This document shows positions 26,160-38,323 of a DNA stretch of 64,000 nucleotides, piece after piece; positions within the stretch are counted from its first letter, which is position 1; each line of letters opens with the position of its first letter. Source of the stretch: Apricaphanius iberus (lineage: Eukaryota; Chordata; Actinopteri; Cyprinodontiformes; Aphaniidae); the NCBI GenBank assembly GCA_028564705.1, contig JAPXFQ010000256.1, forward strand, positions 1,612,001 through 1,676,000. The letters run 5' to 3'. A program made the position numbers and the translations under genes. The notes below the pieces were generated by a model that saw nothing but the letters and a program-made list of their open reading frames with translations, was not told the origin of the DNA and did not search any database.

Positions 26160-27815
26160 ATGATGGTGTATAACTATGACAGGCAGAGTGTTTCCCCTCA
26201 CCATCCATATTCTATATCTCTTTGTCTGCTACCCCTCCCCTCATCATCTGTTTCATCAAAACCTCCCTTTCACATAACTGTGAATCAGGTGAGAGAAGAA
26301 TTAACAAAGATCCATCCTAGGAAAGCGACTGGCCCTGATGGGGTGCCCCCCGACTACTTAAGACCTGTGCCGCTGAATGGGGGGAGCCGCTCAAGCAGGT
26401 CTTCACCCTCAGCTTACAGTTGGTGAAAGTGCCATCCCTGTGGAAGACGTCATTTATCATTCCAATCCCGAAGAAAACTTGTCCCATCGAGTTGAATGAT
26501 TACAGACCTGTGGCACTTACATCACAGCTGATGAAGACAATGGAAGGGATTCTCATTATTCCTCTGAGAGCTCAGGTGAAACATGCACAGGATCCCCTTC
26601 AGTTTGCAATACCAAGCAGGCATAGGAGTGGAGGATGCCATCCTCTACCTTCTCCATCAGATACAAGGGCATCTCGACCGAGGCAACGGCAAAGTGAGGA
26701 TTCTGTTCTTGGATTTTTCAAGTGCCTTCATTACTATCCAGCCTCCGCTGCTATTGGGCAGGCTAAAGGAGATGAACGTGGATCCTTGTCTGATGTCCTG
26801 GATTGCTGACTACCTTACAGACAGACCTCAATACATCAGACTAAAAGGCATTATGTCCGACAAGGTCATCAGCAGCACTGGAGCACCTCAAGGGATGGTG
26901 CTGGCCCCTCTCCTTTTTACTCTGTACACCACAGACTTTTGTTACAACTCAGGGCTGTGTCATGTGTAGAATGACACCACCATCATGGTGTGTATTAGAG
27001 AGGAGGAAGAGGATGTGAACAGGAGCCTGGTCAAGGACTTTGTTATTTGGAGCTAAAACAACCATATCCAGCTCAATACTTCAAAGACTAAAGAGCTGGT
27101 TATCGACCACTTGAGGTCCACCCTAAGTCCGCAGACAGGGAAGATCAGGGACGAGGAGGTGGAAATCGTCACAAACTATAAATATTTAGGGTTGTGGCTG
27201 GACAACAAACTGGACTGGGCATGCAACACCGACCATCTGTACAAGAAGAGCCAAAGTCGACTGTATTTTTTGAGAAGACTATGGTCCTTCAACATCTGCA
27301 GTAAGGTCCTGCAGATGTTTTACCAGTCTGTGGTTGCCAGCACACTCTTCTATGCAGTGATATGGTGGGCTGCAAGCATTTCCAAGAAATGTGTGAACAG
27401 GCGGGATAAATTAATCAGGCGGGCGAGCTCTCTGGTGGGGACAAAGCTGGAGCCCCTGGTGACAGTGGTCGAGAGGAGGTCCCTAAATAAACTTCTGGCT
27501 ATCCTGGACAATACAAACCACCCTTTGCATGCAGTCATCCACACCCAGAGAAGCTTGAGCAGTGGACGACTACTCCTTCCCAGGATCAGGACCAACAGAT
27601 TCAGAGACTCATTCATTCCAAGGGCAATTAAACTTTACAAAATATGTAATATATATGGTCGGCGGGGGCAGAAGAACTACATTTTAATTATGTTTTTTTT
27701 CATGTCAATTGTATGTTTTTCTTGGTGCTGTACTGTGGCTGGAAAACTAATTCCCTGAGGATTGTCCGTAAGGTATTAATAAAGTTTTATTCTATTCTAT
27801 TCTTTTCTAACACTT
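26160..27815 (+). mobile_element. Dead LINE fragment, Rex1/CR1-like
   Basis: 5'-truncated non-LTR retrotransposon in sense orientation, with a 3' end AATAAAGTTTTATTCTATTC followed by TTCTA repeats at 27785-27812, a typical LINE tail. Clade assignment rests on the reverse transcriptase C-terminal text and is tentative. Confidence 0.75.
26282..27758 (+). pseudogene. LINE reverse transcriptase pseudogene
   Basis: Blocks in order: VREELTKIHPRKATGPDGVP (26290 on), WKTSFIIPIPKK and NDYRPVALTS (26440-26530), FAYQAG-type text near 26600 after a one-base slip, ILFLDFSSAF with the motif A Asp (26700), GAPQGMVLAPLLF (26880), and NDTTIMV where YADD should be (26970) preceded by a TAG, so motif C is lost. 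The thumb and C-terminal part follow: YKYLGLWLDNKLDW, FLRRLWSFN, YQSVVASTLFYAVIWW, RRSLNKLLAILDN. There are at least one frameshift and two stops. The family makes an RT for target-primed insertion; this copy cannot. Confidence 0.8.
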
Positions 27816-28199
27816 AATGCTAGCCTGATTTCTTTTCATGTTTTTCATATACAGGGTCAACATTTTCACCATTCATTTATCTTGGATAGGAATGGTTCGA
27901 ATTCCTTTTTGGTCACCAAGGAGGCTTTTTACCCATTTTTTTTTCTTGCAGTAAAATGACTATACACTAAATAATGCAATGAAATGTAGGACAGATTTTA
28001 ATCTTGATGAGAAATAGACCATAAAGGATATAAAAGTCTACATACACATTTCATTTTTTAACTTTAGCACAAAAAGTAATGAAATTGATGTTTGGTGTGT
28101 AATTTTTCTATTGTAGCTTTTTTGGGGAACAGAGCTTGGAAAGTTGGACATTTTATTGATTTTCCTTTAAGTGGTGACAGAGTGGAAATGAGATATATT

Positions 28200-28450
28200 T
28201 GTATGATGAGTAGCAGAGATAATTTTTGGAGATTTGCCCATTAAACTGTCCAATACCAAACAGCTTTTGCTGGAGGCAGTTTGATGGTGTGGGGTGGGAT
28301 CTCCCTTGCTAGAAAAACAAGATTATTATTGGAGGAAATCTAAATGCAAAGTAAGGAGATGAGATTCAGAGACCACTGGCAGCCACATCTTATCTTTAAG
28401 GGAGCAAACTCTGTCATCCAAACTAGAGTGAATAGTAAAATAAGCTGTTT
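28200..28450 (+). repeat. Tc1-like transposase fragment
   Basis: One frame reads GGSLMVWGGISLARKTRL and then EMRFRDHWQPHLIF, similar to the mid part of Tc1-like transposases. Stops occur and no termini are visible. Confidence 0.4.
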
Positions 28451-28612
28451 GCCAGTGGCAGACAAGATTTGACTGTTCCTTCCCAGAGCACACAAAAGCA
28501 TTTTCCTTGAAAATTCTTTACAATTTCAAGGGAAATACATAGGGTTTCAAATTGTATATGATTTATCACTAGCAAGCATTGAAGAAGACAAAATAAAAAC
28601 ATGTTCTAAAGC

Positions 28613-28924
28613 GGGCTGCACGGTGGCGCAGTGTTTACTGCTTTGCAGCAAGAAGGTTGTGGGTTCATATTCCGACCCAGGGCCTCTCTGCATGGAGTTT
28701 GCATGTTCTCCCCGTGCATGCATGGGGTCCCTCCGGATTCGCCAGCTTCCTCCCACAGTCCAAAAACATGACTGTCAGGTTAATTGATCACTCTAAATTG
28801 TCCTTAGGTGTGTGTGTGTGTGTGCATGGTTGTTTGTCCTGTCTGTCTCTATGTGGCCCTGTGATGGACTGGCGACCTGTCCAGGGTGTACCCCGCCTCT
28901 CGCCCGTTGTGGATGGATGGATGG
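28613..28924 (+). mobile_element. tRNA-derived SINE, complete, with 12-bp target duplication
   Basis: The head has pol III promoter-like boxes: TGGCGCAGTG (A box region) and GGGTTCATATTCC (B box region). The body (GAGTTTGCATGTTCTCCCCG ... CCTCCCACAGTCC ... GACCTGTCCAGGGTGTACCC) ends in ATGG repeats. It is flanked by identical ATGTTCTAAAGC at 28601-28612 and 28925-28936. The ATGG tail suggests mobilisation by an RTE-type LINE (inference). The TG repeat inside (28808-28823) is part of the family. Confidence 0.85.
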
Positions 28925-29389
28925 ATGTTCTAAAGCTTCTTACACAATTAATAATGAACATAGTCAGAGTTTGATTTAATTAACAAACCCAGCTGTTAAG
29001 CCAAATCCACCGAATCTATAGGATTTATGTCCGGACACTGAAAAGGGCATTTAAAGCTTCATGTTAGCCTACATTTGTTATTCTAAAAACAGATTTGCAG
29101 CATGTTTGGATTCATAGCCCCGTTGGAAGGCCTAGATGTGTTAAAACACACAAAATGCTAAAATCTGCTAAAAGTTAATAATACAATTTTTTAGAAAAGG
29201 TTATAGCACCATAGTATAGAAACCACTGAAAGACAACAAAAGTGAAACAAATTTTACATTGCTGTGGACTGAGAAGCCGCGGGTCAGAGAATAAACCCAT
29301 ACTCCAAAATTGACTTATAAAAGATGCAAATGTGCTTTTACAGATAGGTTTAAAAACAAAGAATGTGCTGTTGAGCCCTTAAGAAAAAA

Positions 29390-29535
29390 GGAATGTTTGC
29401 AGGTCTCATTGTGATCCTTCTTTAACCGAAGACTACTGTACCGTCATGCACAATGTTGGCAGCATTATGCTGTTGGACTGTTTCGCTGACAGTGGTACTA
29501 ATACTCTGGAGAAATTGGCTAGACTAAAGCCATAA
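29390..29535 (+). repeat. Possible Tc1-like fragment
   Basis: CAATGTTGGCAGCATTATGCTGTTGGACTG resembles the GGSIM.WGCF region of Tc1-like elements at DNA level. Very short and diverged. Confidence 0.25.
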
Positions 29536-29989
29536 GTGGCATTTTTAAAATGAAGCACAGTGGGAGTATTTATATTTAAAATCTAAAAGGTTAATGTTTT
29601 CACATGATCTAGATGATCTCGTTGGCTATCTTTGAATTGGAAGACAATTCAATACAGAGAAAACATGTTTTCCTTTCCTAAGTGCAGTTTTCTTTTTTTC
29701 ATGAATGTTTGAAAACATTCAAATAATCCACAGATGACTCATTTTATTCCACTGGGCAGGGGAATTCAGAAAACTGTCGAAAAAGAGTTTTGAAGTTTGA
29801 TGACTGTGATCGAAAAATTTATTATTATGATTAATCTTTTAGTATTATTAACACTGAGAGCAGAGGGGCCAGACAACAGGTGTTGAGTTCGAGGTTAGAG
29901 AAGACACCACTGCCTGAGAAAATATTGATTCTTCTTACAAACTTAGTTTTGAGAGTTTCTCTTATTGTGTTACATATAACCCAAGCTAT

Positions 29990-30292
29990 TGACATTGTTT
30001 TGTATATGTCAAAAGTCACTTATTCACAGCTAAAGAGCCAGATGTCTTCATCCGGAGATATCCCCACCCTGAAGTTAATAGTTTTGTCTTCAAAGTGATA
30101 GAGGCAAGGTTGCTGAACTTTATAAATACTTATTTTCATATGAGCTTGTGAGGGAGTTAGGAGGGGGGCAGCATTCAGCATTCACTGTGATCTGTGCTGT
30201 TCTCCTGTATGATCAATTCAACTTTTATTAAAACCTCCAAACGCTTAAAGGAATCTCTCTCATCTTTATTAAGAGTCTTAAATGCCATAACA
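29990..30292 (+). repeat. LTR-like fragment
   Basis: TATAAATA at 30121-30128, a T-rich and C-rich segment, ATTAAA at 30227-30232, and an end GCCATAACA at 30292. It resembles the U3-R-U5 layout of teleost retroelement LTRs. No start or duplication found. Confidence 0.35.
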
Positions 30293-30599
30293 ATGACCTA
30301 TGGTGTATGTAATGTTTGGTATACAATAAAATCAATTTGGATGTTTAAATTAAGAGCATAACTTCCATACATCTGTACATCAAATGAGATTGAAGAAGTT
30401 TTGTTCTCTCATAGAGAAAGAAACTTTTCTGATACAACAGAGTCATATAATTAAGATTAGTGAAGAGTTTTAGCAGAAGTAAATCTTGACCAATTGATTT
30501 TGATATTTTTTGACTTGTGTACATTTACTTGTAAATTTGATAAGTTTGAAATTTGAGTCATTTTTAGCCATTTTTTTCTCGCTGGACATTTGATTGTGT

Positions 30600-31012
30600 G
30601 GGTACCTTACCTTCCGTGACAGAAAATGTTATTATGCTGGGACATTAAGAAAGGTTTAATTGTCTTACTCAGCTTTTAGACACCTATTCTTATTCTAAGG
30701 TACAAACAAGAACCAATTGTATGTAAACATCTCATCTTGACTTATGTTTTGACCTGTGTTTACCTATTCCATGTTGTTCTATGATTGGTCTTGTGGTTAT
30801 CCTATCATAACTGTATTATGTAATGGTCGGATAGAAGCTGATTCAATAGCGTGTGGCTGACTTCTATATAAACTCATGCATCTGTGCTGAAGCTCCGGGG
30901 TTCTCACTAGGAGACCCTCCGTGCACGTAAAATAAACTATGTACGAATATGCCTGACACTTTTGTTTTATTCTCTCATCCAAGGCCTCTCAGACAACCAG
31001 ATTTCCATGACA
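30600..31012 (+). repeat. LTR-like fragment
   Basis: Ordered promoter and poly(A) parts of an LTR: TATATAA at 30865-30871, AATAAA at 30931-30936, and an end CCATGACA at 31012. The matching TG start and a target duplication were not found, so the 5' end is set loosely. A solo LTR or a fragment is the likely reading. Confidence 0.45.
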
Positions 31013-31277
31013 CTTGAGTGATTTATGCTCATCATTCTCAGACAGTCAAAGGAATGGCAACAAAATATAAGGCAAGAAACATGACCATTACAAGAGACAG
31101 CAAAAAGAAAAAGGAGGACGGGACCACATAGTAGAAGGAGGAGAGTAAAAAGATAATTTTCTTAAAAACTAGAGTCAAAAAACAGATAAAAGTCAGATAA
31201 CAGCATCTATATATCTACCACAATGCTTCTGCTGTGTGACATTCTGATAGAGGTTTTTTATTAGTTTTTGCATTTTA

Positions 31278-31445
31278 ATCTATGATTTTTTGGTGAATTT
31301 GTGATTTTCTTCATCCATAGATTGCTTTCTGATCAATGGAACACACAGTTCAGACAACATGGGATGGGTGATTGCGTTAACCTGACAGAGAGTGCAGTGT
31401 AATGCGGAAGACTGCTTGTTGGTGTCAGGTTTGGTTCTGAATCCA
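31278..31445 (-). repeat. Copy B, part 2, of the inverted repeat pair
   Basis: Minus-strand counterpart of 44995-45175, separated from part 1 by about 2.4 kb of other sequence (31446-33840). The frame includes ALHCTLCQVNAITHPMLSEL and is open for about 70 codons. Family unknown. Confidence 0.6.
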
Positions 31446-32344
31446 GGCAAAAATTCCAGACGACAATTGACCAGTTTTAAGATGGTTATTGGCAACAGGG
31501 AAACTTAAGAGAGCCAGAGAGGAAGTCTCTATGGCAAGGGATTCCAGAAGAAGGTAACTTAGGCTGAAGTAGAACAAGTAAGTGTTTAAGAAGAAGGTTG
31601 TTTGAATTTATTGGTTTTGGTGTGAATCTTGCATTGACAAACTTAGTGAGCTTACTTTGTTGTCGGCTTCTGAGACGCCTGGAGGAGGTACATTGAGACA
31701 GGAGCTGAGTTTGGCTGGGGATGGGTGGTTTGGGGTGATGGTAATGCGTTTGCTTTTTGTAGGTGGTGATATCAGAGGGTGGAAAGGCAGACGTTGGAGG
31801 AAGATGGTGGCTTGGTGAGTGTGGTGTTTATTTTCAGGAGGTAGTGATGCAGAGACTGACCAGCAGGGAACCCGAGAGGAAGGCAAAATGTGCTGTCGAT
31901 GTTGTGAAGACCAGCTGAGTGTTCCAGGATCAGACTAAGGAGCAAGCACCAGGCAGGATCCAGGACTGGATCTGCGAAGTGAACAGGAAAGGTAAGATCT
32001 TGGCTAAGAAGATTTTTTTTGAAGTATTCTGAGGATAGATATGGCCAATTTACCACGCAGAACGTGAGAGCAATCTAAAGCCACTCTCCAAGATCCACTC
32101 CCCTTTTGAACGGTAATGCTGATGTGGTCCAATGAGGAACACCTACTGCTACCCCTGCCAGTCACACTTTGCCAAAATAGGTAAGGAAACACAAGCACCA
32201 AACACACAGCTGCTGAAACCTAGCAGTTGGAGGGATTCACGTATTGGGTCTGAGAGAGGAACAGGTCATGTAACATTTATCTTGCTCTGTGTTGACAGTC
32301 TTTTTGTTATTTTTTTTGTCTTTAACTATAAAAAATATTTCACA
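31446..32344. other. Unassigned purine-rich stretch
   Basis: Plus strand rich in G and A (GGAGGTACATTGAGACAGGA, GGAAGATGGTGGCTTGGTG). Open frames occur on the minus strand but have no recognisable domain. The base composition alone could leave them open. Confidence 0.3.
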
Positions 32345-33842
32345 CCCTCTTACGCTCAGTTCACACCGCCCAAAACGTCAGCACCCAGAACGGCTAGATT
32401 GCACGTAAAGCCTATGGTTGAGGCCGTGACAGGGCCATCATAGTCTCCGCCATGCTTTGTGTGTTTTGGCAGTGACAACTTTTGAAACTTGCTGCTCTCC
32501 AGGCTTAAAAGCGGCAAAAACCAGCAGCGCAGAGCTTAGTTGGCTGAACCTTTACCGCGTCCCCTGAGAGTCAGCCAATCAAGCGCCTCACCGTAGTGAC
32601 ATTAATCGATGTAAACATTGCATAGTCATCCACGATCTGCCATTGTTTAAAACACCTGGCGGAGAAAGCCCCACCCACCAGTATGCAAGCTTCAGCCAAA
32701 AAGGGGCTGTATCATGCTATTTTACAGCTTTCAACTTCTAGGATATACATATATATGATAAAATGTTACAGTTGGTGTTATACAGTATTAATGTGTACTG
32801 AAATTAACTTGTAACTTGTATCCTTTAGTTAATGTTAAACCACGAAAAGAAACGGCTTGCTTCTCTATAAACCCACCTCCAGCACCCCAACTCTACGCTA
32901 CGCTCCCCCGCTCTGCTGCACTTCAGAGCTGGGAGGAGATCAAACTGATCCAAACCGTGCTAAGCTTCATCTTAAACAGTATTCTCACAAGAATTTGAAA
33001 ATCACGAAGCAACAAAATGAAACTATTATATTAAAGGCTTAGACGGTTTATTTTATTTTTTTGTAAAAAAACGGAATCAATTAAGCCTATCTCAGACGCT
33101 AAAACTCCAGGCTTTAGACAGTGCCCAAACCAACACAGCTGCATCCACTAGGCAACCCTTTCCAGCCCAGTATATAAAAAAGCCGTGGGTGTTGCTTGCA
33201 CCCGTTTACTGAACATTATGATATGTTACAGCTCAATTAATTAACCACACAATGCGGTTAGAAGATCACATAAGCAGCTTGATAAATGGCTAACCCACAT
33301 TAGCATTAGCACTTACTTCTCTGTCCATCAAGCATCTTTGTTGTTCGATCCAGCAGCTGTTCTTTAGGAATGTAGAATAAAATCCTGTAATCCATGCAAC
33401 CAAACAGGCATTTACACAGAGAATGTAAAAAATCCAACAAAAAAAGTGTTTTAAGCTGCCAAAAACCGAAGCTGCCATGAACTGTGAGCAGGGGTGTGTT
33501 TGAAAATCTACCAGGAGTAAGCTGCTCTGCCTGCAGGGGCGGTGCAGACACCTCTAGCAATCAACTTTCAACCAGTGATGTCACTAGTTGAACACTCAGT
33601 CGATTGCTAGGAGAGGAAGGGGCAGCTCCTCTGAGAGCAGAATTCAGGATTACTCAGACATGCATGAATTAAGCCAAAAACCACTCTGGTGGGGGTTTTT
33701 ATGAAAAAATTACATTGCCAGATGGTGGAAAACTAAAAAATAGATTGCATGATATTGCCCATTTAAGAATTCTATGGCTTCAAACTAACTTTTTTACTGT
33801 CGTTTGAGGATGACAAAGCGTGCTGTGTGAACGCAGCTTTAG
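32345..33842. repeat. Possible DNA-element block splitting copy B
   Basis: Left edge ACGCTCAGTTCACACCGCCC and right edge (reverse complement) AAGCTGCGTTCACACAGCAC are imperfect inverted ends of a type common in teleost MITEs. The interior includes GGAGAAAGCCCCACCCACC and other repeat-like text, so it may be composite. No coding domain seen. Confidence 0.35.
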
Positions 33843-34170
33843 AGAAAGAATTCAACCGAAAATCCATTTTTGCTGCAACATGATAGCTTCCATTAATTTT
33901 TTGAACATCATGTGGGTATCTTACTTTATCATCTAGATTACAAATCCGGGTTTTGTCTTTTGTAATCCCCTTTTCAAATGTCCTATAGTGACACTTCATG
34001 TTTTGCAAAAGTAATCATAACCTATACATAAAGGTGAAGACATTACATAAGTTAAAACTGTAACCATAAATAATAAAAACGTGGAAAACTCTTGTGTTCA
34101 ATAATTTGATGAATGGACATCCTATAGTTGCAAGTCTTTTGGGGGTATGTCTCTACCAATTTTTGCACAA
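33841..34170 (-). repeat. Copy B, part 1, of the inverted repeat pair
   Basis: Minus-strand counterpart of 44520-44890. The frame MQNMKCHYRTFEKGITKDKT continues through ICNLDDKVRYPHDVQKING and is open for 78 codons, but I do not recognise the protein. The match stops at TTCTTTCTCTAA next to AGCTGCGTTCACACAGC, which looks like a MITE end. Confidence 0.6.
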
Positions 34171-34228
34171 AAAAACTGCTAAATATCAGTCACAATAAGT
34201 CATATTGAAAAAAATACAAATAGAGGAT

Positions 34229-34230
<2 letters not shown>

Positions 34231-34324
<94 letters not shown>
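34231..34324. repeat. (TATC)n microsatellite
   Basis: 94 bp, about 23 uninterrupted units. The open frame here (repeated Ser-Ile-Tyr-Leu) is a repeat artefact. Confidence 0.95.
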
Positions 34325-34424
34325 AAAAATATTTTATTGATGGTTAAAAAAGGCATGGAGGATGAGGTGCAGCTTGCTAAGGGATAGCTAACTAAACTAA
34401 ATAATATGTTAGTTTAAATAGTTT

Positions 34425-34565
34425 GTCAATTTATCTTTTGTGAGCTTCAAGTCTTTGAGGTTGAAAGACCTTCTTGCCATCACCATAATCTTTAGCTCCC
34501 TCCATAGATTCTCTATTAGATTCAACTTGTAACTCTGCCTCAGTCACTCCAGAATGTTAACATTC
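34425..34565 (-). pseudogene. Tc1-like transposase C-terminal fragment
   Basis: Minus strand reads LRQSYKLNLIENLWRELKIM then VMARRSFNLKDLKL. This is the NPIENLW catalytic-Glu block of Tc1/mariner transposases, with the Asn-Pro changed to Asn-Leu. No other part of the gene is visible here. Confidence 0.6.
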
Positions 34566-34569
34566 TTTA

Positions 34570-37254
34570 TATGTCAGAAGAAACATGTTGGTAATATTAA
34601 AATATTGCCTAGAACTTAAATCTAGCTGATGTAAAAAAAAAAAATCACTTAACTAATGATTCTGTATGAATAATTTTGACCCTATGTGGGTTTGATGTCA
34701 CAACTCATTTTTAAGAAATGATTGGAGTTGTGTATCATATATTAATTCTAACCTAGGGGGAAAATTGTCCACATATATCACTGAAAGGTCAAAATATTGA
34801 TGATATTTACATCTGTGATGATTATCTGTTAATTTCGGACTAGATTTGGAGATGTAATAAAAAAAATCCAAGGCTAAAAAGTAAGAAAGATACTTAGGTA
34901 AAATACATTTTAGTAAACCAACAGATTACACACTATATAATTCACAAAAACAGGCCAGAATTCAAGGTGAATCATGGTCTACTAGGTACAGAAACTCACT
35001 TTTCTAAATGAAAATTATATGAGGACATAACATCCCATACTCCCCAGACACAAGTCAACAAGCTGTATTTGACATTTAGATTTCTATATTTGTGGTATGC
35101 ATTGTTAGTCTTCTCTTGTACAGATCCTAGTGAACAAAGGTTTAAATCTTGTTTTTCATGTCATGACATTATTAACACCAACAACAGCATCATTTAAACA
35201 TAAATGCTGTGTAGGCAACATAAGAAGAGTGATAAAAAGAAAAGCCAGTAGTCAGTTCTTCTTGTGCTTTGATGTTTGAGGACTTAGCATTAGTAATTCT
35301 ATTGCTGCATGATGCAAACCTTAAATAGGCTTTTTGTAGTTATATGCAAGGAGTTTTCCTTCTCAGAAAACCTATGGATTTGAAAAGGTACAGGAAAAAA
35401 ATATTTGTGTTCAGAGAGTTTTAAATAATAATTAAAAAAAATAATTAAATCTTTATTTCTTATTAGCCTGACATTAATGGGATTTAAAAGGTTTTCTATG
35501 TTAAAGAAGAAAAAACCCGGAAATTTTGAGTGGAGGTGTCATTTAGTCTTTCTTTGTGCTTCTATTCAGACAAACTCTAATTTATCTTTTTTATGTGCTG
35601 TACAGGAGGCCTAATATAATAACCTGGACTAAATGATGGTAATCACTGGCTACCTGGCTACATAAATCATCACCTCACAGCTTTAGCACATGAACACCTC
35701 AAAGCCCAAACCACGTTAATCAATCTTGCTATAGTTACAGAGAAGGTTTACATACATTTCGAAACCGTTTACAGCATTTGCAGAAAATATCTGACACCGG
35801 CTCTTGAGCACACTTTCCTTAAGGGAAATTAAACCTACTGATAAAAATTCAGTGGGACTCCACCACTCTATTGTTAGACACACTTTCAAGACTGTTTTAT
35901 ATTGTCATATTGCTGTCAAATATGTCCCGACAGTTTTCACTTAAAGAGATAGCTTGGGTGTCTTGAAGTGAAGTTAACAGTAATAGTTTCTCTTCTTACT
36001 GAAAAAAGATTTATCGCTTTGAGTTTGTAGAAAGGTAAAGAAATTCTCAGCGCAATTGAAAGTGATATTAGCAACCATTTTAAACACAAACAACCTGAAA
36101 ATGTTTTATGTAACATACAGCACTATATTAGCACATACAGGGGACTAGTGCCAATTACTCACACAGATTTGTCACCAACCAGTTCCGCAGAAAACCAAGA
36201 AATCAAACCCATACAAAACCAATCAAAATACGAATAAAGTCATTTCACTGATTCTGAGGAACACAGTTGTTTGCACTGCTGCTTTGCAGCAAGAGAGAGC
36301 TTCTAATTCTAGCTTGGAGTCTTTCTACATGGAGTTTGCATGTTTTCCCTGTCATAAATGGGTTTCTTTTTGGATACTCCAGTGTCTTCAAAAGTTCAAA
36401 AACGGGTATTGCTGTATTTGTCACTGATTTATTAGATTTTTCAACGCTTTGAGTCACAAAAATCCAAATGTTCCGTCCAGTCGTTGCTAACTATATCGAC
36501 TCTCCTGTCCATGCCATACATTGCTATGGTGCAGCAACACAAAAGTTGCTTGGCAGTGAAAATGGCAGCCAACAATCTCTTATGAAAGACACATAATATC
36601 CATTAATATACCTTTGCATCCCATGGATTAAAAACATTTCGTTTTGAGTTTTTTTGCTTGAGCTAAAATCAAGATCAATTCTGTAAACCAATAATCTTCT
36701 GAAGTTGCTGCAATAAGTTATCTATCTACTAGAGGAGAGGAAAGCTTTTACAGATATTAACACAGATCCATCGGTTTTAGCTTATTTTAGCCACCATCTT
36801 AAAGTAACAAACGTGACTTATCAGTGGCATACAATGCTATGTTTGACATTGTTTTTCTGAACCAAGTAATGTAGTTTTTACTCTGCGAAGTCACATAGGA
36901 TTGAGGGTGTTGTGATATAGTAGTTGCGCAGTAATTGCCCAAAACAGCATGACAGATAATCCAGAACTTCCTTTTACCCTTGGCAGACATAACAGCAAAT
37001 GGAGAATACACAGCTAAAGGCCAGCAGTTTCTGCTAACATTGCTTTAATTGGATAAAACACAGAGGAGATTCGGCTAAATAACCAGCAACCATTGGTTTC
37101 TTGTGAAAACATATACGTATAAAATCCATTAATTCAGTGCTGTGACCTGTGGAAATATTTTTAGGTTTGCTTTTAACAACAGCTTAAATGGGAAATCAGT
37201 CAAACTAGCTGTTATTTTTCATTTGCTCTTAGCATTTCTTCCCTTTTCTACAAA
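34570..37254. other. No gene recognised (downstream of hrh3)
   Basis: AT-rich intergenic DNA with only the SINE head fragment at 36266-36405. hrh3 3' UTR may extend into the right part. Confidence 0.6.
36266..36405 (+). repeat. Degenerate SINE head fragment
   Basis: CTGCTTTGCAGCAAGAGAG then GGAGTTTGCATGTTTTCCCT matches the head half of the SINE family. The tail half is missing. Confidence 0.5.
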
Positions 37255-37260
37255 TTTATT
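37255..37260 (-). promoter_or_regulatory. Candidate hrh3 poly(A) signal
   Basis: AATAAA on the minus strand about 200 nt beyond the hrh3 stop codon. It is the nearest canonical hexamer I saw downstream. The real 3' UTR could be longer. Confidence 0.4.
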
Positions 37261-37462
37261 GTGATATGACAGCTGCCTACTGAGGAGTAACCAGCCTTCC
37301 ATTATAATCACTTCACAGAGCCTTCTATTTAAATATCCAAACGATCTCCTTAAATGTAAACAATAAGACTGAAACCTTTTTTTCATGGAAGAACATTGTA
37401 TTGATTTTTACAGCATATGGCCATCAACACCTACTGCATTCATTAAATATGGCACAGTTCAT

Positions 37463-38323
37463 TTAGCAGGACTGAACCTCAATTTGAGGCTGCACCGACT
37501 GTCTCTTAGGACAAAGTATCTTTGAGAAAGCTCTTCGGAAGCTGCTGTGGCACAAAGGGTACAGGAACGGATTGATGGCCGAGTTCAGCCACAAAAGCCA
37601 GAAGGTGATCTCATACCAGTAGTGTGCCACGCATTCGCCGCCACATGCAGCGCGGATAATCATAAGCAGAGTGTACGGAGCCCAGCATATCCCAAAAATA
37701 CATACGATAATAGCCAACGATTTGGCAATCTTTTTGTCTCGGGAGAGGCGGGATCCCGGAGTTCTTCGGGCGGGGGCCATGCAGGAAGCTGTGTGCTGAA
37801 AGAGCTTGGAGTTTTTTCTGCGAGGAGAGAATTTTTCTCTCTGCACAAAAATCTGACTGGTGTCAGGGCACCCACTAGAGGAGGGGGACAGAACGTCATC
37901 GTCCTCTATGACCGCCGAGATAGCAGCAGGCTCGCTGGAAGTCACTTTCCGAGTCTTCACAAAAAACACAGACCAGCCTCCTCCACCGTCTCTGTGGTTT
38001 TTAGTTTTCCTCTGTCGCTTGCCCTCGTCCTCTGCACCGCCATTCCCACTCTTGTTCCTCCGATGGATGTTCAGGTAGATACTGAGGTTGAAGAAGGCCA
38101 CTGAAACGAATGGGGTGAAGAACTCAAAAGTCGAAGCACTAAGCAGAAAATACCAAGTAAAATAAAATTCAGCGTAGCACTCGTGGGCCGGTACAATGCT
38201 CTTGCCCACAATCGCCTCCCAGAAGATGATCGCAGGGCCGTAAAGGAGAAAAGCCAGCACCCAGACCGCCACCATCTTCAACATTGCCTGGCGAGTGATA
38301 TTCCTCTGAGCTCTGTATTTAAC
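37463..38323 (-). CDS. hrh3: hrh3 coding exon 3 (terminal)
   Basis: Encodes residues 136-421: ICL2, TM4, TM5, the long ICL3, TM6, TM7 and the C-terminal tail ending EVQSC, then TGA. The acceptor is a pyrimidine-rich tract ending CAG at 38324-38326. ICL3 contains an acidic and serine-rich patch (about 275-289) and basic clusters next to TM5 and TM6. A large plus-strand ORF over this exon is its antisense shadow. Confidence 0.94.
   Translation of the reverse strand, partial: VKYRAQRNITRQAMLKMVAVWVLAFLLYGPAIIFWEAIVGKSIVPAHECYAEFYFTWYFLLSASTFEFFTPFVSVAFFNLSIYLNIHRRNKSGNGGAEDEGKRQRKTKNHRDGGGGWSVFFVKTRKVTSSEPAAISAVIEDDDVLSPSSSGCPDTSQIFVQREKFSPRRKNSKLFQHTASCMAPARRTPGSRLSRDKKIAKSLAIIVCIFGICWAPYTLLMIIRAACGGECVAHYWYEITFWLLWLNSAINPFLYPLCHSSFRRAFSKILCPKRQSVQPQIEVQSC

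Noticed and set aside
31608..32056. Two ~90-codon minus-strand frames
   Set aside because: Kept open by purine/pyrimidine strand bias; no recognisable protein.
34205..34387. Open frame with repeated Ser-Ile-Tyr-Leu
   Set aside because: Translation of the TATC microsatellite.
37547..38104. 185-codon plus-strand open frame
   Set aside because: Exact antisense of hrh3 exon 3, with no protein resemblance of its own.
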